Assembly: GCA_951813605.1 (NCBI GenBank)
Contig: OX638379.1
Span: 2,056,471 to 2,120,470, forward strand
From: an uncultured Bryobacterales bacterium
GTDB lineage: Bacteria > Acidobacteriota > Terriglobia > Bryobacterales > UBA6623
DNA: 64,000 nt
Direction of reading: 5' to 3'
The position numbers and the translations under genes are program-made. This document shows, one piece after another, positions 53,629 to 62,572 of the stretch (the first letter of the stretch is position 1; each line of letters starts with the position of its first letter). A model generated the notes under the pieces. The model ran no database searches. It was not told the origin of the DNA and worked only from the letters and a program-made list of their open reading frames with translations.

Positions 53629-55200
53629 ATGAGCTTGGGAATCCGCCTCTCTCTCGGTCGCCACGGCTTGGGCGCGTTCCTGGTACTGCTGGCGGCGCTT
53701 GCCGGATGCCGGCAACCCGCCCCCAATGAGGCCCTCCCGAACATCATCTTCCTGCTGACCGATGACCAACGCGCGGACGCCCTGGGAATCGCCGGGCATC
53801 CGATCCTGGAGACACCGAACATAGACCGGCTTGCGAGGGAGGGAGTCCGCTTCACCGAGGCTCACGTCGTCGCCCCGGTGTGCATGCCGAGCCGCGCCAG
53901 CTTCATGAACGGCCAGTACGAGCGGGTGCATCAGATCGGATTCTCGTCTCCCAATGTGCTGTCGGCAGCTCAGTGGGACCAGACGTATTCCGCTTTGTTG
54001 CGACGCGAGGGCTATCACGTCGGTTTCGTCGGCAAGATCGGCCTGCAGCAGTACGCGTTTCGAGGCCAGCCGTTGGAGAAATTCGACTTCTGGAGGGGTC
54101 ACGACGACTGGGCCCGGTTTTGGACCAAGGAATTCAAGCACCTCGCGATCTATCACGACGCCGGCCCCGACATCGTCACGCCGATCATGAGCGAGAGCAT
54201 CGAGCGGTTCCTGGACGACGCGCCCGCCGACAAGCCGTTCATGTTGTCGGTCAGCTTTTCCGCTCCGCACGGCTCAATCTCGGGAAGCATGCTCTATCCG
54301 GACGAGGACGGGCTGACCCGCATGACAAACGCCGCGAACAGTCATCCTAGGCTCGCCGACCACCCTGTCTACGGCGCGCTGTACCGCGACCGAGAGATAG
54401 GGATTCCCGACTCTTTCCACGACGACACCGCAAGGCACATTCCGCTTGACGTGCATCCCAGGGAAGGCAGGATGAAGACGTATTCGTACAGTTACGGAGA
54501 CGAAGAGGTTCTCCGCGAGCACCGTATTCGCTACTACCAGCTCATCCACGGCGTGGATATCGCCGTGGGCGAGCTGCGGGAGAGCTTGGAGAAGCGGGGA
54601 ATCGCCGACAGCACGGTGATCGTGTTCTCGAGCGACCACGGCCTGCTCCTGGGAGAGTACGCCATGGGAGGCAAGTCGCTGCTCTACGACCTGACGACGC
54701 GTGTTCCGCTGATCGTGTACGACCCCCGCGCTCCGCAGGAAGAGCGCGGCAACGAGATCGACGAGCTGGTGCTGAGCATCGACGTCCCGGCAACGATAGT
54801 GTCGTACGGTGGCATCGAAGTTCCGAACAGCATGCAGGGCCGAGACCTGCAACCTTTGATGGCTAGCGCTGACGGCGAGTGGAGGGACGAGATCTTCTTG
54901 GAGAGTCTTTTCCTGCTACGGACAGGGCCGTACATGGAGGCAGTCCGGACGAAGGAATGGAAGTACGTTCGCTATTTCAAGAGCGACACGTCGCAATACG
55001 CGGAAGAAGACGTCAACTTTGAAGGCCGGGAACCTGCATTCGAGCAGTTTTTCGACCTACTGAACGACCCCTCCGAGGAGCGCAATCTGATCGCAGAGGC
55101 AGGGCACGCCGAACGAATTGCTGATTTTCGCGAACGTTGCCGCACGCATTCTCAGAGCCTGGTGGAGGCTCGCGCTGACACCAAGACCTATCCTCGGTAG
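53629..55200 (+). CDS. Sulfatase lipoprotein
   Basis: A 523-aa arylsulfatase-type protein with lipobox LAGC (Cys27). The formylglycine motif is VCMPSRASFMNG (Cys85), metal sites are LLTDDQRADALG and FSSDHGLLLGEYAMGGKSLLYD. The SDHG-x-x-L-GE phrase places it among the larger iduronate-sulfatase-like members, acting on sulfated glycans. It is intact, unlike the amber-interrupted sulfatase at 37473. It is divergent from the MaoC gene by about 180 bp. Confidence 0.94.
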   Translation: MSLGIRLSLGRHGLGAFLVLLAALAGCRQPAPNEALPNIIFLLTDDQRADALGIAGHPILETPNIDRLAREGVRFTEAHVVAPVCMPSRASFMNGQYERVHQIGFSSPNVLSAAQWDQTYSALLRREGYHVGFVGKIGLQQYAFRGQPLEKFDFWRGHDDWARFWTKEFKHLAIYHDAGPDIVTPIMSESIERFLDDAPADKPFMLSVSFSAPHGSISGSMLYPDEDGLTRMTNAANSHPRLADHPVYGALYRDREIGIPDSFHDDTARHIPLDVHPREGRMKTYSYSYGDEEVLREHRIRYYQLIHGVDIAVGELRESLEKRGIADSTVIVFSSDHGLLLGEYAMGGKSLLYDLTTRVPLIVYDPRAPQEERGNEIDELVLSIDVPATIVSYGGIEVPNSMQGRDLQPLMASADGEWRDEIFLESLFLLRTGPYMEAVRTKEWKYVRYFKSDTSQYAEEDVNFEGREPAFEQFFDLLNDPSEERNLIAEAGHAERIADFRERCRTHSQSLVEARADTKTYPR

Positions 55201-55385
55201 GGAGCTGCGGCCCGACTTCGGCCAGGAGGCTGCGGTGCGATGCCGAATGCCCGCCGCGCATTCCGCGCGAGAACAGCCAATGGGACGGCGCGCACGTTTT
55301 CAGGTCTCGCAGGTGTCGTTCGCGTGCCGTCCGTGATCGTCGTTTTCTTGAATCTACTCGGGTTCCCGGCGATTGTCGTTCACTC

Positions 55386-55415
55386 TTGACTGGTGCGTCT
55401 TGTGTCAGTTATGAT
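55386..55415 (+). promoter_or_regulatory. Sigma70-type promoter for rplU-rpmA
   Basis: TTGACT at 55386-55391 and TATGAT at 55410-55415 are separated by 18 bp. Transcription would start around 55421, about 60 bp ahead of the rplU ATG. It is the clearest promoter in the window. Confidence 0.7.
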
Positions 55416-55427
55416 ACGAATTGTTCC

Positions 55428-55463
55428 GGCGCGGGCGGAGCCAATTCGGTCCGCGCCTTTTCC
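55428..55463 (+). promoter_or_regulatory. Possible L21 leader hairpin
   Basis: GGCGCGG (55428-55434) pairs with CCGCGCC (55451-55457) and is followed by TTTTCC, giving a strong stem right at the predicted 5' end of the rplU transcript. It may act as an r-protein leader or attenuator. The T-run is short and the stem is close to the start, so this is tentative. Confidence 0.45.
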
Positions 55464-55483
55464 TTGCTTAGGATCCGACCCGC

Positions 55484-55801
55484 ATGTACGCGATTATTGA
55501 AACTGGCGGCAAGCAGTACTCCGTGTCCCCGGGTGACCAGATCCGAATCGAGAAACTCGAGGGCGTAGTCGGCGACACGGTGACGTTCGACAGGGTCGTG
55601 GCCTTCTCGGACGACGACGGGAAGCTGCGCACCGGAGACGAAGCCGCAGCCACCGTGTCAGCTACCATCTCGGCACAGGACCGAGGCGACAAGATCGACG
55701 TGTTCAAGTTCAAGCGACGCAAGATGTATCGACGGCGAATGGGTCATCGTCAGGCTTACACGCAGGTGCGGATCGAGTCGATTTCCGGCCCGGAAGCCTA
55801 A
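55484..55801 (+). CDS. rplU: 50S ribosomal protein L21
   Basis: A 105-aa L21 with MYAIIETGGKQYSVSPGD at the start and the conserved KFKRRKMYRRRMGHRQAYT near the C-terminus that contacts 23S rRNA. It is followed by rpmA 30 bp later with AGGAG ahead of its start, the usual L21-L27 operon. It is driven by a strong promoter about 70-100 bp upstream. Confidence 0.98.
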   Translation: MYAIIETGGKQYSVSPGDQIRIEKLEGVVGDTVTFDRVVAFSDDDGKLRTGDEAAATVSATISAQDRGDKIDVFKFKRRKMYRRRMGHRQAYTQVRIESISGPEA

Positions 55802-55831
55802 GCGGGCCGCAGGCGACATCCAGGAGCGAAC

Positions 55832-56086
55832 ATGGCGCACAAGAAAGGTCAAGGCACTTCAAGAAACGGACGAGACTCGCACTCCAAAAGGTTGGGAGTG
55901 AAGCGCTTCGCCGGACAGCTCGTCACTAGCGGGAGCATCCTGGTCCGGCAGCGCGGGACTCGATTCCGCCCAGGACTCAACGTGGGCCGCGGAAAGGACG
56001 ACACCCTCTTCGCGAAAATTGACGGGATCGTGGAGTTTCGAAATCGAGGGCGCAAGGGCCGCATGATCAGCGTGCATCCCTCTTAG
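55832..56086 (+). CDS. rpmA: 50S ribosomal protein L27
   Basis: An 84-aa L27. The N-terminus [20 protein letters not shown] reaches the peptidyl transferase centre, and [16 protein letters not shown]-type core (here [15 protein letters not shown]) and KIDGIVEF follow. No extra N-terminal cleaved peptide precedes MAHKKG. Its 3' end overlaps the glycosyltransferase gene on the opposite strand by about 20 bp. Confidence 0.97.
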   Translation: MAHKKGQGTSRNGRDSHSKRLGVKRFAGQLVTSGSILVRQRGTRFRPGLNVGRGKDDTLFAKIDGIVEFRNRGRKGRMISVHPS

Positions 56087-57509
56087 CCGGACTGCCCCGC
56101 GTCCCAGCAAGTCTTCCACCGAGCAACTGCAGCGGTCGGACTGCCTGACGGCCTGCAAGTGCGCCCAACCAGACTAGTACCGGCAGGTATTCCGCGAGGG
56201 TCAGCGCGTTGTCGTAGCTCCACGATCCGGTGGCCTCGTAGGCGGGAACGACGTGATACGCCAGCGGCACCAACGCCGTCCATAGAAGTAAGGCCGGGAT
56301 CGGGTGGACGGCAAGCAACGGAAGCATCCAAGTCAAGTACCAAGGAAAGCAGTTCGCCGACAGGAGCAAGAGGGCGCAGATCGCGGCTAGCTCTCCGGCG
56401 AGCGGCGGCATGCGCAGGAACCGCAGCGATCCAACCGTAATCACCAGCGCCCACTTGGCCAGGGAAGCGGCCGATTGCAAGTCCCCGCCGGTGAGGTGAA
56501 CGAGAAGCGCGAATAAGCTGTCGTTGTTGCGCCAGCCGCCCATGAGTCCCGCCAGGACATCCCGGACGGAAGCGACACTGGTCCAGTAAGGCAAGCACAG
56601 CACGAGCCCAACTCCCGCCGCCGTCGCCAAGCCCGTCCATTCGACTCGCCACCGGCGCCCGTCTCGCGTTAGCAGCAAGTAGGGAGCCAGCACCACCGGC
56701 CAGAACTTGCACAGGGTGGCAACTACGAGCAGCGCGAGCGCCCAGCTCTTCCTGCCCCGTGCGGAGATAGCCAGGGCCGCCACGACGAATGCGACGGCAA
56801 TGGCGTCGTTGTGGCCTTCGATCCAATACTCGGTCACCGCGAGAGGCGACCACAGATAGATCAATACCCACGCGCGCGACCGGCCCACCGCTCGCAGAAG
56901 GGCCATCAGTGCCAAGCCGACCCCTAGGTCCGCCAATGCGAACGGAAGCTTGAACAACCAGATCTGCTTCCACGGGTCGGGATCCAAGCGCGCGGCCAGC
57001 CGGTAGTACCACAGGTTCAGCAGCTCCAGTACCGGACCGTATGCAGAGGGCTTGTCCTTCGTGGAAACCCGCTCCCACGTCTGGTCGCGCAAGCCCTCCC
57101 ACCTAGCCTCCTCGGGGATTGCGAGATATGGGTCCCCACCGGCGTCTTGCACCAGTCCTTGCCAGCGATAACGGGCCGTGTCCTCGGAAAGGCTGGGATC
57201 CAGCGGCAGGACGGTGAGACGGAACAACAGCGCGGCCGCCCAGATCCAGCGAAACGCGATTCGAGAAGAAAGAAATGGGGCTCCGCGGGTGATCAGCCAG
57301 CAAGCGGTCACGTACGGGACCGAGAGCAGCAAGTAGAATGAAATGTATTCTGGAACGTGGTCAGCGGGCCTGCCGAGGAGCAGGATAGCCAGCAAGCCGC
57401 CCTCGATCAATGCCGCGCACGCACCTAGGCCCGTGACGAGTCTTCCCTTGCTTAGATGGGTCGGTATGCTTGCGGCCGACGCGTGATCCGAAGGGGCCAA
57501 AGTTTTCAC
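56067..57509 (-). CDS. Membrane glycosyltransferase (GT87/DUF2029-like)
   Basis: A 480-aa protein with around ten to twelve hydrophobic segments. Conserved soluble pieces are the loop [25 protein letters not shown] and the later [11 protein letters not shown], which carry acidic residues typical of GT-C polyprenyl-phosphate-dependent mannosyl/glucosyltransferases. [10 protein letters not shown] and [13 protein letters not shown]-like (here [16 protein letters not shown]) phrases fit the GT87 family. It is divergent from a GT2 gene 14 bp away, so both may build one surface glycan. Confidence 0.85.
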   Translation of the reverse strand: MKTLAPSDHASAASIPTHLSKGRLVTGLGACAALIEGGLLAILLLGRPADHVPEYISFYLLLSVPYVTACWLITRGAPFLSSRIAFRWIWAAALLFRLTVLPLDPSLSEDTARYRWQGLVQDAGGDPYLAIPEEARWEGLRDQTWERVSTKDKPSAYGPVLELLNLWYYRLAARLDPDPWKQIWLFKLPFALADLGVGLALMALLRAVGRSRAWVLIYLWSPLAVTEYWIEGHNDAIAVAFVVAALAISARGRKSWALALLVVATLCKFWPVVLAPYLLLTRDGRRWRVEWTGLATAAGVGLVLCLPYWTSVASVRDVLAGLMGGWRNNDSLFALLVHLTGGDLQSAASLAKWALVITVGSLRFLRMPPLAGELAAICALLLLSANCFPWYLTWMLPLLAVHPIPALLLWTALVPLAYHVVPAYEATGSWSYDNALTLAEYLPVLVWLGALAGRQAVRPLQLLGGRLAGTRGSPAKRDAR

Positions 57510-57523
57510 CAAGCGTAACGCAC

Positions 57524-59026
57524 ATGGGGCCGGTCGACATCATCCTGCTTGGCACCTATTTCGGGCTGATGGGGATCCTCAGCCTCTACGGGCTTCACCG
57601 CTACTCCCTCGTATACCTCTATTACCGCTATCGAAGGAATGCGCAAGGCCCTCCGGCCTGTCGCTTCCGCTCCCTGCCTCGCGTCACCGTGCAGTTGCCG
57701 GTGTACAACGAACGGTTCGTCGTCGAAGACCTCCTCGAGGCCGTTTGCGCGCTGCGGTATCCGAGGCACCTGCTGCAGATCCAGGTCCTGGACGATTCAA
57801 CTGACGAGACCGCAGCGGTGCTCGAGCGCGTGGTCGGGGAGAAGAGCGCCACGGGCGAGCCCATGGAGTACATTCACCGTTCCGATCGCGAGGGCTACAA
57901 GGCTGGCGCTCTCCAAGCGGGCCTGAAGCACGCCACAGGGGATCTGATCGCTGTCTTCGATGCGGACTTCACACCGCGCGCCGACTTCTTGGAGAACATC
58001 GTCCACTACTTCGCTGATCCGTCAGTCGGCATGGTGCAGGCTCGCTGGACCTATCGCAACCGGCGGCTGTCAGTCCTCACCCGCCTGCAGGCCATGCTGC
58101 TGGACGGACACTTCGTCCTCGAGCACGGAGCGCGCGCCCGTTCGGGGCGGTTTTTCAACTTCAACGGCACTGCGGGGGTGCTCCGCAAAGCGATGATCGA
58201 GGACGCGGGCGGCTGGCAGCACGACACGCTCACCGAAGACACCGACATCAGTTATCGGGCGCAGATGCGAGGGTGGAAGTTCGTTTACGTGCCGCATGTC
58301 CGAGCCCCGTCGGAGCTGCCGACCGACATGGCCTCCTTCCAAGTCCAGCAGTATCGCTGGGCGAAGGGACTGGTCCAGACCGGGCTGAAGCTCCTGCCCT
58401 GCCTGCTTCGGTCGAAGCTTCCGGCAGCAGTCAAGCTGGAGGGGTTCTTCCACCTGACGGCCAACGTCGCGTACCCCTTGATGCTCCTCATGGCAGCCCT
58501 GATTCTGCCGTCGATGCTGTCGCGGCATTCAAATCTTGACGGGCGGCTACTGTGGCTGGATCTTCCGGCTTTCGTAATGACTTGCTGCTCGCTCTCGACG
58601 TTCTACACTCTCGCGCAGAGCGAGCTCGGGCGGGGCGGAGTTCATCGCCACCTGCACATGATCCCGCTTCTTGTGTCCACCGGAATCGGGCTCGCCATCA
58701 GCAACTCCCGCGCTGTGCTGGGTGCGATCTTCGGCATCAGCTCTCCGTTCGAGCGCACGGCCAAGTATAGCGGCGACGCAAAGGCTGCGAGCCAGGCCAA
58801 GCGGGTGTACGGACGAAGCGGCGGGTGGCGCATCGCCGCCAATCTCGCCGCGGCCGGTTACTTCGCAGTATGCCTCGCAGTCGCGATCCAAATCAGGCAC
58901 TGGCTGGGAGTGCCGGTCATCGCCCTGTTCCTTGGAGGATTCTCCTACGCAGGGGCAACCATGCTGGCAGGTACGAGGGTCGGGAACCGGCCCGTGTTGC
59001 GCGCCGCGGACGAATCCACGCCCTGA
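57524..59026 (+). CDS. Processive-type glycosyltransferase family 2 (cellulose synthase-like)
   Basis: A 500-aa membrane GT2. A single helix precedes the catalytic domain. Motifs in order are VTVQLPVYNERFVVEDLL, DDSTDET, FDADFTPRADFLE (DAD), the acceptor-site TEDTDISYR (TED), and QQYRWAKG (QxxRW), followed by four or five C-terminal helices. It polymerises or adds sugars from NDP-sugars at the membrane. It shares a 14-bp divergent gap with the GT87-like gene. Confidence 0.93.
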   Translation: MGPVDIILLGTYFGLMGILSLYGLHRYSLVYLYYRYRRNAQGPPACRFRSLPRVTVQLPVYNERFVVEDLLEAVCALRYPRHLLQIQVLDDSTDETAAVLERVVGEKSATGEPMEYIHRSDREGYKAGALQAGLKHATGDLIAVFDADFTPRADFLENIVHYFADPSVGMVQARWTYRNRRLSVLTRLQAMLLDGHFVLEHGARARSGRFFNFNGTAGVLRKAMIEDAGGWQHDTLTEDTDISYRAQMRGWKFVYVPHVRAPSELPTDMASFQVQQYRWAKGLVQTGLKLLPCLLRSKLPAAVKLEGFFHLTANVAYPLMLLMAALILPSMLSRHSNLDGRLLWLDLPAFVMTCCSLSTFYTLAQSELGRGGVHRHLHMIPLLVSTGIGLAISNSRAVLGAIFGISSPFERTAKYSGDAKAASQAKRVYGRSGGWRIAANLAAAGYFAVCLAVAIQIRHWLGVPVIALFLGGFSYAGATMLAGTRVGNRPVLRAADESTP

Positions 59027-59154
59027 CGCCTTTCCGGCTAGCTGGGCCTCGCGTGCGAACTCGGCGACTCGATCGAGACTGGCGAAAGCCGTCCTTGCTC
59101 GCTGGCTGATTTTGCGATTGGATCAGCTCTCAGGCACAATGATGACTTGGGCGG

Positions 59155-59463
59155 ATGATTCGCTTTCGTATCCTATACATCTCGAACGCAAAGATCGAAG
59201 CGTTTCGGCTAAGGCCGCCGAGGACAGGTCCCGCGGTCTTGAGGAGATCCCACTACGAGGACGGTCCGGAAATCACCGCGTCAAGCCCGTACGAAGTGTG
59301 GCAGAGGCTCCGCGAACAATCCAAGGTCGGCGAAGCAGACGCGCCCAGGCCGATCGGTGTCGGCGACGCGCTCGAAACTGGCGACCGCTTGCTTGTGTGC
59401 AACTACTGGGGATTCGAGCCCGCCGAATGGTGGGCACCAAATGAAGCAAAGTCAGCCACTTAA
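59155..59463 (+). CDS. Small conserved-looking protein, unknown function
   Basis: A 102-aa protein beginning MIRFRILYISNAKIEAFRLRPPR. It ends DRLLVCNYWGFEPAEWWAP, an aromatic-rich phrase that looks conserved. No domain was recognised and no signal peptide or membrane helix is present. Coding is supported by balanced composition and the tight ATG. The upstream GT2 gene ends 130 bp away. Confidence 0.55.
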   Translation: MIRFRILYISNAKIEAFRLRPPRTGPAVLRRSHYEDGPEITASSPYEVWQRLREQSKVGEADAPRPIGVGDALETGDRLLVCNYWGFEPAEWWAPNEAKSAT

Positions 59464-59737
59464 GGCGGATCCCGGAAGGGCCGGGCCGGAAACAACGTCT
59501 CTCGGCCCCATGGTTGAGCCCTGCGCACGGACATTGATTCGGCCTTCTTGTTCAGGCTCCGTGCGACATCGGACGGTCAGCGGCATATCCGTTTGCCAGG
59601 TCGTCGCTCGATCGGCGCCCGGCCCGGCCGTCGCAGATCAGGCGGAAGGGCATTGGGGTACCGACAGCACTGAGCGCCCCCCTCTTTGAGTCCGGCGGCA
59701 AGCGCCGGACCACCAAATGGAACGACGGAATTGACAA

Positions 59738-61555
59738 ATGGGTCCTGCTGAAATCTGCAAGGAACGGCTGTATGCCCGGCGAGACGATCGCACGAAATGG
59801 ACGAGGCGCCACCGCCTGCTCGGCAATGCGAGGCTCGTCGGCGCCGGCCTGGGCCTAGTAGGCCTGTGGGCCGTCGAGACGTACGCGCCCTCCCTCACTT
59901 GGTATGTAGTCGTCGCGCTCGTGGCTGCTTTTCTAATGACCGGCCGGGTATTCGCGAGGTTTGAGGAAGCCATGGCCTACGCCGGTCATGCTGCCAAGCT
60001 CTACGCAGCGCCGGTCTTGGGCAAGAGACGCAGGGACCTGCCGGGCCAGACGGTCGATTCGTTGACGCTGGCGGAGGATCATCCCTTCGCCCGCGACGTC
60101 GACATCCTCGAGCCGGGCGGCTTGGTCGACTACCTGAATATCGGCTCCACGCGAGCGGGCATGGCCAGGCTGGTTAGCCTGGTCACGGAGCCCGCTTCGA
60201 ACGAAGTGATCGCAAAGCGCCAGGCGGTGATCAAGGAGCTCAAGCCGAAGCTCGACCTGCGGGAAGAGTTCTACGTGGCGGGCTCGACCAAGGTGCCGTA
60301 CATCCGCACCCACTTGATACGCGAGTGGGCGGCGCAAGAAACTGTCCAGATACCGCGGTGGCTTCCGATCGCGTGCCTAGCGCTCAGCGGCGCAGCGTTA
60401 TTGGCGGCAGGTTTCGTCGCAGCCAGCCCGTCGCCACCGACATACGTCGCGCTAGGCGTCTGCCTGCTGGCTGAAGTCGCCCTTTGGAAACGTTGCCAGC
60501 GGCACCTGACGATGAAGGTTCTGGCGGCGGAGAAGATCCATTTGGACTTCTACGAATTGCGAGAGCTACTGCGGATTCTCGAGGGGCAGGACTTTCATAC
60601 GCCAATCTTGCAGGATCTCGCCGCGAGCCTCAGAAGCGACGGAGAACGCGCGAGCCAGTCGACTGGGAGTTTCTGCCGCATCATCGGCATGTTCGAGGCC
60701 CGGCGCAACCAGGTCGTTGCGATGCTCGGCCCGCTCGTCCTCTACACGACGCAACTTGCCCTTGCAATGGAACGCTGGCGGGCGAAGCATGCGGCCAAAG
60801 TGCCCGATTGGATTGACGCTGTCGGGAAATTCGAGGCATTCTCCTCGCTCAGCTGCTTTGCGTTCGAGCACCCGTTCTACGCATTCCCGACTCTCGTCGA
60901 GAAGGGCCCGGTATTGCAGGCAGAGAGCCTAGCGCATCCCCTGCTACCCGACGACGCGGTGGAGAACGACATCGCGATGGACGGACAGCGTCCGATTCTC
61001 GTGGTCAGCGGTGCCAACATGGCTGGAAAGAGCACGCTCCTTCGCACGATCGGCATGAACGTGGCTCTGACATATGCCGGGGCACCTGTGCGCGCCCGGT
61101 TGCTGACGATATCGCCCATGAACGCGATCGCTTCGATCAGGGTGAAGGACTCGCTGCAACAAGGCATCTCGAGATTCGCGGCCGAGCTGGGACGGATGCG
61201 GCTGATGCTCAACAGCATTCGCGACGGCACCCCTACCCTGGTGCTGATCGACGAACTGTTCGCCGGCACGAATTCCTTCGACCGCTTCGCCGGAGCGGTC
61301 GCGCTGGCGGAATTCATCCTGGGCTGCGAGACCTCCCTGGCGGTGCTCTCGACGCACGACCGCAACGTGACCCGTTGGGCGGAGCGGGATTCGGTTCGCA
61401 TTAGCAATGTCCATTTCCGGGATGTCTTCGATCACGGGCAAATGACGTTTGACTACAAGCTTCACCAAGGGCCAGCCTTGCGCGGCAATGCCGTCGAACT
61501 GATGAAGCTGGCAGGGCTGCCCATTGCCGAAACACGGCCGAAACCTCGAGGCTAG
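59738..61555 (+). CDS. Membrane-anchored MutS-family ATPase
   Basis: A 605-aa protein with a membrane helix pair near the N-terminus (about 35-70) and another pair around 215-250, inside a MutS-like clamp region. The C-terminal ATPase is clear: Walker A GANMAGKSTLLR, Walker B VLIDELFAGTN, and the STHD motif. It has no N-terminal mismatch-recognition domain, so it is not canonical MutS, and it is distinct from MutS2 (no Smr domain). Related membrane MutS-like proteins are known in several phyla, function undefined. It is preceded by about 275 bp without a gene. Confidence 0.85.
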   Translation: MGPAEICKERLYARRDDRTKWTRRHRLLGNARLVGAGLGLVGLWAVETYAPSLTWYVVVALVAAFLMTGRVFARFEEAMAYAGHAAKLYAAPVLGKRRRDLPGQTVDSLTLAEDHPFARDVDILEPGGLVDYLNIGSTRAGMARLVSLVTEPASNEVIAKRQAVIKELKPKLDLREEFYVAGSTKVPYIRTHLIREWAAQETVQIPRWLPIACLALSGAALLAAGFVAASPSPPTYVALGVCLLAEVALWKRCQRHLTMKVLAAEKIHLDFYELRELLRILEGQDFHTPILQDLAASLRSDGERASQSTGSFCRIIGMFEARRNQVVAMLGPLVLYTTQLALAMERWRAKHAAKVPDWIDAVGKFEAFSSLSCFAFEHPFYAFPTLVEKGPVLQAESLAHPLLPDDAVENDIAMDGQRPILVVSGANMAGKSTLLRTIGMNVALTYAGAPVRARLLTISPMNAIASIRVKDSLQQGISRFAAELGRMRLMLNSIRDGTPTLVLIDELFAGTNSFDRFAGAVALAEFILGCETSLAVLSTHDRNVTRWAERDSVRISNVHFRDVFDHGQMTFDYKLHQGPALRGNAVELMKLAGLPIAETRPKPRG

Positions 61556-61634
61556 GGCCCTAGCTAAGCAGTTCGATTCGGACGACCAAGTCAGCTGCTC
61601 AGGCCGACGGAGACGGCGGGCCGCCGATCCGGCA

Positions 61635-62300
61635 CTACGCGGGGCGCAGGATCTCCGGATGATCGTTGCGTGGGCTGTTGACCACGGTACTGACCCGCCG
61701 CCAAGCGAACGGACCGGCATGCGGGCTCTGGGCGAGTTCTAGCAGCGCCGTATTCGAAGTCGCTGGATCCAGCCATTCTGCGTAGCGTTCGCGCGGGATG
61801 ATCGAAGGCTGTCGATGGTGAAGCCAGCGCAGAGACTCCGCCACGGGACAGGTCAGGACCGTGAAGGAATGCACCGCTCCTTCACCGCGATCCCAAGTCT
61901 CCCAAAGCCCGGCGAACGAGAACGGCTCGCCTCCGAACGAAACCCACCAAGGCTGCTTGCCCGAGCCCACACGTTGCCACTCGAACCAGCCGTTGGCCGG
62001 TACGAGACACCGGCGGCGCCGGAACGCGCTACGAAACGACGGCTTGGAATGGACAGTCTCGGAACGCGCGTTGATTAATCGGGCTCCGATCTTGATATCG
62101 CGCGCCCACGCGGGGACCAGTCCCCACCGGTGCAGCGCCAGCGAGCGCCGGCCCAAGGAATCCGCTCGGCAAACAGCGAAATTCTGGGTTGGCGCGCCGT
62201 TCCAGCGGCTGCGCACGCCGACCCGCTCGGCATTGGCGTTCAATTCGTACAGGTCGATTAGATCGTCTTCGTCTACGTCTTGAGTGAATCGCCCGCACAT
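61635..62300 (-). CDS. SRAP (SOS response-associated peptidase) family protein
   Basis: A 221-aa YedK/HMCES-type protein. Cys2 of MCGRFTQ, after Met removal, forms the covalent bond to abasic sites in single-stranded DNA. NARSETV, the conserved CLVPANGWFEWQ and HHRQPSIIP-type late segment (usually H-x-R-M-P) are visible. It protects abasic sites during replication. The gene is convergent with the MutS-like gene, an interesting DNA-repair neighbour, but not in an operon with it. Confidence 0.95.
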   Translation of the reverse strand: MCGRFTQDVDEDDLIDLYELNANAERVGVRSRWNGAPTQNFAVCRADSLGRRSLALHRWGLVPAWARDIKIGARLINARSETVHSKPSFRSAFRRRRCLVPANGWFEWQRVGSGKQPWWVSFGGEPFSFAGLWETWDRGEGAVHSFTVLTCPVAESLRWLHHRQPSIIPRERYAEWLDPATSNTALLELAQSPHAGPFAWRRVSTVVNSPRNDHPEILRPA

Positions 62301-62572
62301 AGGTCGCTAAGCCGCTCCGGGATTCTCTGCTCGTGCCCGATTGTATCCCAAGCATGACGTTCATCCGCCATCCGGAGTTGCTGGCGATGTAAGTTGGAAA
62401 GGGTCTGGTTGCCGGGTGGAACCGAATTCAAAAACGGCACGTCGTAGAATATGGGTATGCCGTGACGAGTTCCGCGAGGGAGGGGCCCCGGCAGTTAACC
62501 AAGTCCTTGCGCGATCCGTCTTACTGGGTAGCGGCCTTCGTCTAGACGGGTGGTTTGCGGATCCAAGCATTA

